A DNA stretch of 17,629 nt from Chryseobacterium gleum (GTDB lineage Bacteria > Bacteroidota > Bacteroidia > Flavobacteriales_C > GCA-002722245): NCBI GenBank assembly GCA_945903925.1, contig CAMDPJ010000020.1, positions 1 through 17,629 on the forward strand, in the 5' to 3' direction. The notes beneath the pieces are model-generated. The model did no database searches. It was given only the letters and a program-made list of their open reading frames with translations, and was not told where the DNA came from. The translations under genes and the position numbers were made by a program. Of the stretch, positions 12,301-17,629 are shown piece by piece; within the stretch, counting starts at the first letter, position 1, and each line of letters begins with the position of its first letter.

Positions 12301-14923
12301 TTTCTTGTTTCTGGCGATATGCCAATAAAATATTTTCCTTTTCTGCTTTTTTCAATCCGCCTATTTTCTTACCATCATAATAATCTTTAATCACTTGCTC
12401 CTCAAAAGAGAGTTTCTTTTTAGAACCAGTATTAGCTAATGAATCTTGTGCATTCAATTTATTCTTTAAAGCAGCTGTTTCCTTATTTTCTTTTTCCTGT
12501 ATTTTTTTCAACTTATCTTCTTTCGATTTTTTCACCAAATCATCTTGGTTTCTTTTCGAAACTTTTTCTTTTGCTTCTGTTTGAATTTTATTTTTTATTT
12601 CCGCTTCTTTTTGTTTCTCGGCTGTTTTTTCCAATTCGGTTTTAAGCTTTTCTGTTTTGGCTTTTTCTTCCACTACCAAAGCCTCAGCCTTTTCTTTTTC
12701 TTTTTGCGCGTTTAGCGCACGAGATTTAGCTTGCAAAGCTTCTCTTTCTTTTTTGGCCGCCAATTTTATTTCTTCCTCTTTAGCTTTCTCTTCCTTTATT
12801 TTAGTCACTTCTTTATCCTTTTCGGCTTGTTTTTGAGCCAAAATTTCTTTCTTTTTTTGTGCTTCCTTTTCTTTACGCACTAATGCTTCTTGCTCTTTCG
12901 CTATTCGTTGTTGTTCTTTTAATGTTTTGTCTTTTTCAGCAGCAAAACTTTTTTCGTTCTCTTGTTTCGCACGTTCAATATCGTCTTTTATCTTTTGTTT
13001 TTTTGCCTCAAAATCTTTTGTCTTCGCTAACTCTTCAGCCAACTTCTTTTCTTCTACAATTTTCTTTTCATACTCTTTTCTTAAGCCCGCCTCTTCTTGA
13101 ACATTCTTTGCTGCATCTTTTTCTTTCAAAGCTTTCTCGTTCTGTGCTTTTTTATCCTCACGCTCTTTAAAACCTTTTTCAGTATTCTTTTTAGCAGCCT
13201 CTATATCTTCTTTAGTGGTTACTTTAGTATTTTCTTCTGTTTTCTTGTTGGCCTCCTTTTTGGCTTTGACTTGCAAATCCTGTCTTTTCTTTTCTTCCTC
13301 TTTTTTAATATCGGCGGCTTGTTTCTTTAACAATCTAGCCTCTTCCTCCAACTTCAGTAAATCCTCTGTCTCTTTCTTAATTTGTTCTGCTCTTTTAGCA
13401 TCGGCCATGGCCTTATCTACCTTGGCAGCTTCTTTAGCGCGAAGTTTATCTTGTTCCTCCTTCTCTTTCTCTGCTTTTAGTTCGGCTTTCTTTTTCTCAA
13501 ATTCAGCCTTCTTTTTCTTCGCAGTTTCTTCTTTTAATATTCTTTTCTCATCACCGTCGCCACCATCTTTATCCAATAGCTTTTCTTCTTTAAGTCTTAA
13601 GGCTTCTAATTTTTTAGCCTCCTTCTCTTTGCGTTTTTCTTCACGCGCCTTTATGGCTGCCATCTCTCTGTCTTGCTCTGATTTCAATGCGTTTTCGGCT
13701 TTAGCTGCAGCTTCGGCAGCCAATTTCAATTGCTCGTTGCCCGATGCACGCGCTTCAGCCAAACGTTTTTCTTGTTCTTCTTTAAGGAAACGCAATCGAT
13801 CGACTTCGGCTTTCTCGGCTGCTTCCTTTTTTAAACGAGCCAACTCTTCGGCACTACTCTCTTCCTTTTTCTGTTCCTCAAATTGTTTCGCAAATTCGGC
13901 TTCCCTGCCTTTATTCTTAAGTTTAAATTCGGCAATTTCTTTCTGGCGCAGCAATTCCTCTCGTTTATCCCTCAACATTTGAGCAAACATAGCCTCTTCT
14001 TTGTCTCTGCGAGCTTTAGCGTCTTCTTTAAACTTTCTGATTTGCTCTTGGGCTTGTCTTTCCTTTTCTTGAAATTCCTTAATTTTTATTTGCACCTCGG
14101 CTTCCTCTGCTCTTATTTGTGCCTTTTCTTTCTCGGTAGACAACGAAGCATCTATTTTCTTTTTGTCTTCCGCCTTTAATCTTTCTGCTTCCTGCTTGGC
14201 TTCTTGAACTGCCGCCTCTTTTTGCGACTCATTGAGTTTAACTAACTTACTTATCTTTGATTCTTGATACTTCCTTTGTTTATCTGCTTGTTTCGCTGCT
14301 TCTTCCAAAGCTTTCTCTTCTTGCTTTTTAATGGCCTCTTCTTTTATAGTCAGTTTCTCTTTCCTTGCCAAAGCTGCGGCCTCTCTTTTCTTATCTGCAT
14401 CTATTTCCCTTTCTTGCAATGCTCTAATTTCAGCTTGCTTTTTGCGCTCGATATCTAAAAGCTTTCTTTGTTTTTCTTGCTGAGCCAACTCTCTTCTCGC
14501 CAAATCGGCCTTTCTCTTTTCTTCTTGAGTAGCCTGTTTGGCTTTAGCCAATTCCGCTTCTCTATCGCGCTTAATGCTGAATTCTAAATCTTTTTGGGCA
14601 TTTACACGCTCTTTTAACCTTGCCTCATCGGCAATTTTTGTTTCTTTCTTAATCTGCGCCTCTTTTATTTTGAATTCTTTTCTCTTTTGCGCAATTCTAT
14701 CCTCTTGCTGCTTCAACTCTTTCTTTCTCTTCTCTACTTTAATTCTAGACTCTTCCTTTAGTTTTTTCTTGATTTCTGAAGCACTTGGCGTTTGGGTTCC
14801 AGTTTGAGCATACGACACTGCATTTGCCCCCAGCATTAGAACCAGCAATGCAGATAACAGCCTATGATGCAAACATTTCATAAGCAAGTGCGTAATATAC
14901 AATAACTTAAACTCTTTCTTCAT
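9311..14923 (-). CDS. Giant exported Lys/Glu-rich coiled-coil protein
   Basis: 1870 residues. The N-terminus holds a signal peptide (HHRLLSALLVLMLGANAVSYA, cleavage likely after Ala39, before QTGTQ). A second Met at residue 15 (ATG ending at 14881) would give a classical short signal peptide and is a credible alternative start. From about 45 to 1765 the chain is dominated by K, E, A, Q, L and R with very few prolines; I see no cysteine after the signal peptide and only one tryptophan, at the C-terminus. This predicts long alpha-helical coiled coil. Small breaks occur near residue 450 (DKDGGDGDEK), 845 (DYYDGKKIGGLKK), 1245 (GGSALGSVANA) and 1588 (DRQKPLQAQ). Residues 1767-1870 look globular: AYPEGVYEELITESNRTVKR then KMIVYNWGGTFFFKDDN, ending FDRETTY. 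I do not recognise the family. It might act as a periplasmic or cell-surface spacer or scaffold (inference). No secretion-type C-terminal domain like that at the right edge is present. Confidence 0.9.
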   Translation of the reverse strand: MKKEFKLLYITHLLMKCLHHRLLSALLVLMLGANAVSYAQTGTQTPSASEIKKKLKEESRIKVEKRKKELKQQEDRIAQKRKEFKIKEAQIKKETKIADEARLKERVNAQKDLEFSIKRDREAELAKAKQATQEEKRKADLARRELAQQEKQRKLLDIERKKQAEIRALQEREIDADKKREAAALARKEKLTIKEEAIKKQEEKALEEAAKQADKQRKYQESKISKLVKLNESQKEAAVQEAKQEAERLKAEDKKKIDASLSTEKEKAQIRAEEAEVQIKIKEFQEKERQAQEQIRKFKEDAKARRDKEEAMFAQMLRDKREELLRQKEIAEFKLKNKGREAEFAKQFEEQKKEESSAEELARLKKEAAEKAEVDRLRFLKEEQEKRLAEARASGNEQLKLAAEAAAKAENALKSEQDREMAAIKAREEKRKEKEAKKLEALRLKEEKLLDKDGGDGDEKRILKEETAKKKKAEFEKKKAELKAEKEKEEQDKLRAKEAAKVDKAMADAKRAEQIKKETEDLLKLEEEARLLKKQAADIKKEEEKKRQDLQVKAKKEANKKTEENTKVTTKEDIEAAKKNTEKGFKEREDKKAQNEKALKEKDAAKNVQEEAGLRKEYEKKIVEEKKLAEELAKTKDFEAKKQKIKDDIERAKQENEKSFAAEKDKTLKEQQRIAKEQEALVRKEKEAQKKKEILAQKQAEKDKEVTKIKEEKAKEEEIKLAAKKEREALQAKSRALNAQKEKEKAEALVVEEKAKTEKLKTELEKTAEKQKEAEIKNKIQTEAKEKVSKRNQDDLVKKSKEDKLKKIQEKENKETAALKNKLNAQDSLANTGSKKKLSFEEQVIKDYYDGKKIGGLKKAEKENILLAYRQKQENELQQKKDSIANRLVKIKADQSKAAQGSMNVAKEQKHIANKLKELEERLLVEKEAKNISDNNLKKIEESGLSGTNIALEKNILKKQSDEKSKEVERIEEEIAKLRDRKTQLAKQEKGKKESGKKKSEDLVKQSEESLKKLEEQTAATKIELPSERKARLKREQEEAKLKFLEAKIKEQELAREKQKNKEQKLKELQAKEEQFNQELADKKKKIQEDKAALKAQKEQDKLLTEEKAIKAKEAAKIKEVITENNADTVDEYLVKIEKEFEAKKAKKLEKLNAQDGALDKKISKEELRIQDIKQKITTAELKLKSGYDAKDEYEKSLVKLEYSASVDDEIEKSKLKRKVAEKSIEVQQSVEELNRLRAELAKEETGGSALGSVANAKSSDALAKENEAKVVEEEKRKQKENEVLAAANAKAKNEAEKKRLAMAEKDGINKINKQKELAKAELDKTKKELTDKQKASVSNFEKDKILLENERKELTLKEKREEFLKQEQEKLITEEERIKKEKDIAIGEAKKTADLQELKKQQELVRIRKENEVKERMIAEQRFKAELERDRSERERSLRDSVFKSQKRADVIHAQNKSKFDSLTMKTFEQNKKMQDEYTLLKLKRDQDILKKQQDLQKQKEEAFKNKNNKVAVSEDARKAQEARLKYEEELRNNKKLESRTAQMKEEARRKEIMDQQRTKLIERERMMMAQQKAREDSINTALASKTDRQKPLQAQIAAKTNQKVLLEEDINSLKDKEVIVLQGYVKENASSKQLQYEANQKVGVEKLKKSTAALLLEKKALESKLEAKENYQTRLEKQEELNEIRQELNVLQKQLESTIAKIDTNVINASLQIQYQNIIQSREKIKQEIDALEKEIKVKEDEYNSELTLLKQEEEKQKKIDASKRAPIRNVKDLNVQMEAFQKELKNAVNPEQKAKIYKGIKELEKAYPEGVYEELITESNRTVKRIVVSKAGKVSIYKMIVYNWGGTFFFKDDNTITKQVFDRETTY

Positions 14924-14970
14924 TTAAAAGCCTTGGCGGTAAAGACAATCGTTCTACGAGCATTTACCTA

Positions 14971-15001
14971 GAAAGTTAGACCCGCTAAGCAGAAATATAA
15001 A
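14971..15001 (-). promoter_or_regulatory. Possible promoter of the giant coiled-coil gene
   Basis: Minus strand: TTTA (14998-15001), 19 bases, TAACTTTC (14971-14978). Each box has one mismatch to TTTG / TAnnTTTG. It lies about 48 bases before the ATG at 14923. Confidence 0.35.
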
Positions 15002-15084
15002 TACTGCTTGTCATTATAGCAAGGCAGCAAGTAAGAAGCTATTTATCAAACATGAATAGTGAAAATCGTACCTTTAAAAAAAGT

Positions 15085-15115
15085 CTTGCGAATTGATTTT
15101 TATTTCGTAATATTG
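15085..15115 (+). promoter_or_regulatory. Promoter of rplS
   Basis: CTTG (15085-15088), 19 bases, TAATATTG (15108-15115): one mismatch each to TTTG and TAnnTTTG. Distance to the rplS ATG is 35 bases. Confidence 0.5.
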
Positions 15116-15119
15116 CCCT

Positions 15120-15133
15120 CCCCAATTTAGGGG
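15120..15133 (+). promoter_or_regulatory. Short hairpin in the rplS leader
   Basis: CCCC-AATTTA-GGGG forms a 4-bp GC stem in the 5' leader, 17 bases before the ATG and at or just after the likely transcription start. Leaders of ribosomal protein genes often bind their own product; this could be such an element, but it is short and unproven. Confidence 0.3.
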
Positions 15134-15150
15134 CTAAAAATTTTACAGAG

Positions 15151-15519
15151 ATGGACTTATTGAAACAGATTACATTAGAAATGTCTGAAACCAAGAAATG
15201 GCAAGACTTTTCAGCAGGTGACACTATCACAGTTTATTATAAAATTACTGAGGGTGCTAAAACTAGAACCCAGTTTTTTCAAGGAGTAGTTTTACAAAAA
15301 AGAGGTCATGGCATCACAGAAACTTTCACAATCAGAAAAATTTCTGGTGGTGTAGGTGTAGAAAGAATTTTCCCTATCAACTCTCCAATCATCGAAAAAA
15401 TTGAAGTGAATAAGAGAGGTAAAGTAAGAAGAGCAAGATTGTTCTACTTAAGAGAATTGACTGGTAAAAAATCAAGAATTAAAGAAAGAAGAAATACTCC
15501 TATTTCTGCTAAAGCTTAG
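15151..15519 (+). CDS. rplS: 50S ribosomal protein L19
   Basis: 122 residues, the normal length for L19, a protein at the 30S-50S interface of the ribosome. Diagnostic segments are FSAGDTITVYYKITEG (20-35), TQFFQGVVLQKRGHGITETF, TIRKISGGVGVERIFPINSP, IIEKIEVNKRGKVRRARLFY and LRELTGKKSRIKER. The ATG at 15151 gives MDLLKQITLEMSE, usual for the family. It appears monocistronic: it does not sit here with trmD or rimM, its frequent neighbours in other phyla. Its own promoter lies at 15085-15115 and a hairpin terminator about 80 bases downstream. Confidence 0.98.
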   Translation: MDLLKQITLEMSETKKWQDFSAGDTITVYYKITEGAKTRTQFFQGVVLQKRGHGITETFTIRKISGGVGVERIFPINSPIIEKIEVNKRGKVRRARLFYLRELTGKKSRIKERRNTPISAKA

Positions 15520-15598
15520 TATTAATAGGTATTCAACGAAAAAGCCTTCGTTAAAAAATAGGCCACTGAAAAAGTAGTTCTTTTTTAGAAAGATTAAA

Positions 15599-15647
15599 AA
15601 AAGCGATTAAGGTGAAAGAAATTTTCCTTAATCGCTTTTCTGTTTTT
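15599..15647 (+). terminator. Rho-independent terminator downstream of rplS
   Basis: AAAAGCGATTAAGG (15599-15612) pairs perfectly with CCTTAATCGCTTTT (15626-15639), 13-base loop, followed by CTGTTTTT. It probably ends rplS transcription. As it lies between the stop of the transposase remnant (15646) and a possible element end at 15561, it may have come with that element. Confidence 0.8.
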
Positions 15648-15909
15648 AGATGATTTTTGATTTATTGTTTTTGATTTGCTTAAAAAACACTTTGATGCGA
15701 GAGTTTTCAGTCGGTTTCTATGCTTTTATATGCTCTTTGATATTAGATTTAGTATTCTTTAGGTGTACTGTAAAAATGGCCATGGCTCCTTACATTTGAA
15801 TGCTGTGTAGGCCGTATGATGTTGCTCTTGAATAACCGTGTACATTTTTTAATTCATTGTTTTTTGCTTCTATTTTATACCCATGCTTCGCTTTGTCTTT
15901 AAAGTATTC
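15646..15909 (-). pseudogene. C-terminal remnant of an IS1182-like transposase
   Basis: Minus-strand reading gives EYFKDKAKHGYKIEAKNNEL, then KNVHGYSRATSYGLHSIQM, stop, GAMAIFTVHLKNTKSNIKEH, IKA, stop, KPTENSRIKVFFKQIKNN. The YKIEAKNxELKNxHGY...QMQGAMAIFTVxLK pattern is that of the C-terminal end of IS1182-family DDE transposases. A TAA replaces the expected Gln after IQM and a TAG follows IKA, so the copy is dead. Upstream bases (15910-15960) carry further stops in this frame, and the catalytic core is gone. Transposase origin is fairly sure, family less so. Confidence 0.75.
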
Positions 15910-15965
15910 AGCACTCTACCTTTAAAAAAGGGAGAAGTTGATTACTGATCTATTACTTTAAAAAT

Positions 15966-16242
15966 CTACTTCAAATAAACCATTGTTGCCCCACTGCCAT
16001 GCTTCTTAAAACTACCATCTTACAAACGAATTCCTTTATAACGCTTTGAAAAAATTCTTACTTCGTGATTTAATGTGTTATTGCCCACCCTATGAATAAT
16101 CACCTACCTATTTCATTTCTTCAACTAGCTCTGCACCACTTAACAATTTCGTAAACATCTGTTATTGTTATCGTAATTGATTGTGAACTTTTTTAGTGTT
16201 TCTTTGGTACATCAAGTTCTTTAAAACGTACAGATGAACATC
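15966..16242 (-). pseudogene. Decayed Smr-domain gene (DUF2027/MutS2-type C-terminus)
   Basis: Minus-strand reading. One frame (16242 downward) gives DVHLYVLKNLMYQRNTKKVH, NQLR, stop, Q, stop, QMFTKLLSGAELVEEMK. After a frameshift, 16103-15966 gives VIIHRVGNNTLNHEVRIFSK, RYKGIRL, stop, DGSFKKHGSGATMVYLK, stop. This follows the Smr domain order: DLH motif, a helix, then the IIHGxGxGxL loop (here IIHRVGNNTL) and the C-terminal GxGATxV strand. Smr domains are nucleic-acid endonucleases or binding modules. At least three internal stops plus a frameshift, and loss of the region upstream, show a long-dead gene. The N-terminal part is not visible between 16243 and 16320. Confidence 0.7.
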
Positions 16243-16320
16243 TCAAACAAAATATGATAGCAACCCATGCAGTATTCCGTTTATAAAGATGTTCTATTTT
16301 TAAAAAGTTAAACAAAAATA

Positions 16321-16356
16321 AAAACCCCAAGTTCTTCGTCAGACACTTGGGGTTTT
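16321..16356 (-). terminator. Terminator of the T9SS-secreted protein gene
   Basis: AAAACCCCAAGT (16321-16332) pairs perfectly with ACTTGGGGTTTT (16345-16356), 12-base loop. On the minus strand it is followed by a T-rich run (TTATTTTTGTTT). It lies 17 bases after the stop at 16373. Confidence 0.9.
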
Positions 16357-16372
16357 CTATTTTCTAATGGTT

Positions 16373-17629
16373 CTAATCAACTACTTCAACCCATCCTGTT
16401 AATTCATATTTCTCATGAGATGAATCAGTATACTTGATAATCCAGTAGTAAACGCCATCCGCCACTTTTTTACCATTGAAATTACCATCCCATTGCGGGA
16501 AAACATTGGAAGACTCGAACATCTTTAGGCCCCATCGGTCATATACCTGTAAGTTTATTTCAAGAATATTATTTATGACCATTGTGTCACAAGGTTCGAA
16601 CATATCGTTCAATCCATCGCCATTTGGTGTAATAACATTTGGCACGCATAGAATGGTTGGCTTACAAGAGTCACCTACGTTCATGGTATCAGAAGCTAAA
16701 CAATTATTTAAATCAGTAGTGGTTACAATCACCTCGCTAACACTGGTAACCAATGCAAAAGTATCTATACTTCCTGTCGACCATGATTGAGAAAGATAAA
16801 CACCTGAAATTTTGGCCGTGTATGTTTCTTTACCTGTAAAACACACCATAACATCATCTGGTAATTTAACCGCAACAGGAGTATTTAGAGTTATCACAAC
16901 GGTATCTGATCCAATACAACCCCTGCCATCCATTACCACTACGCCATAACTGCCCGCTTTATTAAGTGTTCTTGCTGAAGGTTGATTGTTGCCAGAAAGA
17001 TCATCCCAATCATAAGTAACAAGAGCTTGGAACGGACCATATTGTGCCGCATTTAATGTTACAGATTGAGAAGGACAAATGGTTTTATTGACACCAAAAT
17101 CTACGTGTAAAGTATCGCCCATGCCTATGTTTGCAGTAGCTCTGCTTACACAACCATTGGCATCGGTTACATCTACCCAAACCGCGGTGTTAGCCATATT
17201 GTAATGAATAGTATCGTTTTCAGAACCTGTACTCCAAGAATACGCAGACCAAACTTTTGGAGATGGGGCTAACACAATATTTCCACCCGGACAAGCTTTA
17301 GCGTCGGCCAAAGTAACAGAAGGGAGAGCGTTTACAGCTAAAGTTGCCGTTTTAAAATCGGCACAACCAGTTGAAGGATCAGTATAAGTATAAGTAATGG
17401 TTTTTGCACCAGATCCACCAGGGTTCGCAGGATCAAAATTACCACCAGAAACACCTGTACCCGAATAAGTTCCTCCTATTGGAGAACCACCACTTAAAGC
17501 GAAAGCAGCTTCATTGATACATGCTGCCTCATCGCTTAAAGTTAATACTACTGCTGGTAAGGCATTTACTGTCATACCATCTGTTGCTGTATTTGTACAA
17601 CCGTTGCCATCTGTGTAAGTGTAAGTAAT
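16373..17629 (-). CDS. T9SS-secreted surface protein with Ig-like repeats, N-terminus cut by window edge
   Basis: The frame is open to the right edge (418 residues visible, 5' end missing; the Met at 17575 is internal). It starts in one Ig-like or PKD-like unit and continues into a second: ITYTYTD...VNALPAV recurs as ITYTYTD...VNALPSV after 77 residues. Further SprB-like segments follow (WSTGSENDTIHYN; WSTGSIDTFALV; VTDANGCVSRATANIG). The last about 97 residues are a gliding-motility-associated (CHU_C / type B T9SS) sorting domain: CVPNVITPNGDGLNDMFEP, LQVYDRWGLKMFES, WDGNFNGKKVADGVYYW, ending in TGWVEVVD. The protein is thus exported through the type IX system and displayed on or released from the surface, probably as an adhesin. 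Paired Cys in the repeats suggest disulfides. Confidence 0.92.
   Translation of the reverse strand: MTYTYTDGNGCTNTATDGMTVNALPAVVLTLSDEAACINEAAFALSGGSPIGGTYSGTGVSGGNFDPANPGGSGAKTITYTYTDPSTGCADFKTATLAVNALPSVTLADAKACPGGNIVLAPSPKVWSAYSWSTGSENDTIHYNMANTAVWVDVTDANGCVSRATANIGMGDTLHVDFGVNKTICPSQSVTLNAAQYGPFQALVTYDWDDLSGNNQPSARTLNKAGSYGVVVMDGRGCIGSDTVVITLNTPVAVKLPDDVMVCFTGKETYTAKISGVYLSQSWSTGSIDTFALVTSVSEVIVTTTDLNNCLASDTMNVGDSCKPTILCVPNVITPNGDGLNDMFEPCDTMVINNILEINLQVYDRWGLKMFESSNVFPQWDGNFNGKKVADGVYYWIIKYTDSSHEKYELTGWVEVVD
17309..17629 (-). repeat. Tandem Ig-like repeat units at the right edge
   Basis: Protein motif ITYTYTD begins at 17629 and again at 17398 on the minus strand, a 231-base (77-codon) period. 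DNA at both is nearly identical (ATTACTTACACTTACAC versus ATTACTTATACTTATAC). VNALP(A/S)V follows in each. More copies may lie beyond the edge. Confidence 0.75.

Noticed and set aside
10590..13982. Several plus-strand ORFs of 60-275 codons rich in Ser, Phe and Leu inside the giant gene
   Set aside because: They are the antisense of Lys/Glu codons (TTT, TTC, CTT, TCT), show no protein-like motifs beyond this composition, and overlap a clearly coding frame with signal peptide and stop.
14987..15009. AAGCAG / CTGCTT inverted repeat between the giant gene and rplS
   Set aside because: Six-base arms with an 11-base AT-rich loop in an AT-rich region; could be chance, and no regulator or terminator role fits.
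15039..15230. 63-codon minus-strand ORF overlapping the start of rplS
   Set aside because: It overlaps the rplS promoter and N-terminus on the opposite strand and has no family features.
15535..15552. Hairpin AACGAA-AAAGCC-TTCGTT right after rplS as terminator
   Set aside because: It is followed by an A run rather than a T run on the plus strand; the longer hairpin at 15599 with its T tract fits better.
16373..17629. Tandem repeats read as a possible CRISPR array
   Set aside because: The repeat period is 231 bases, codes for Ig-like protein units and lies in an open reading frame; no short repeat-spacer structure is present anywhere in the window.

Overview
The window reads as chromosomal DNA of a low-GC member of the Bacteroidota. 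Four things point there. Several promoters fit the TTTG / TAnnTTTG consensus of that phylum. A TonB-dependent receptor with a carboxypeptidase-like N-terminal domain is followed by a DUF4249-type protein. The right edge carries a secreted protein ending in a gliding-motility-type (CHU_C / T9SS type B) C-terminal domain. The left edge carries a TPR/PD40 protein typical of the same phylum. I cannot fix the class or genus. I see no tRNA, rRNA or CRISPR array.

Left part (1-2.9 kb, minus strand): the N-terminal part of a TPR-PD40 envelope protein, plsY (phospholipid synthesis), and a two-gene operon of a SiaB-like kinase and its SiaC-like substrate. These two are separated by 3 bases and end in a clear hairpin terminator. 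Middle-left (3.0-5.1 kb, plus strand): a class I methyltransferase overlapping a ZIP metal transporter by 4 bases, then a 2-Cys peroxiredoxin. The peroxiredoxin ends at a perfect bidirectional terminator shared with the convergent genes.

Middle (5.2-9.2 kb, minus strand): an XRE/S24 (LexA/CI-like) regulator, then a TonB-dependent receptor and a DUF4249 lipoprotein-like partner, which overlap by one base. Palindromes lie in front of both the regulator and the receptor. The receptor/DUF4249 pair is probably an outer-membrane uptake or surface unit whose substrate I cannot name.

9.3-14.9 kb (minus strand): one 1870-codon gene for a giant exported protein. It is almost entirely Lys/Glu/Ala-rich coiled coil, with a small globular C-terminal end. 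Its composition makes the plus strand pyrimidine-rich for more than 5 kb and creates many false antisense ORFs. This is the most striking object in the window.

Right part: rplS (ribosomal protein L19) on the plus strand with its own promoter and terminator. A ~700-base stretch without intact genes follows. In it I can read two decayed minus-strand genes: the C-terminal part of an IS1182-like transposase and a Smr-domain (DUF2027/MutS2-type) gene broken by stops and a frameshift. Bases 16243-16320 show nothing recognisable. The window ends inside a large repeat-bearing T9SS-secreted protein on the minus strand.
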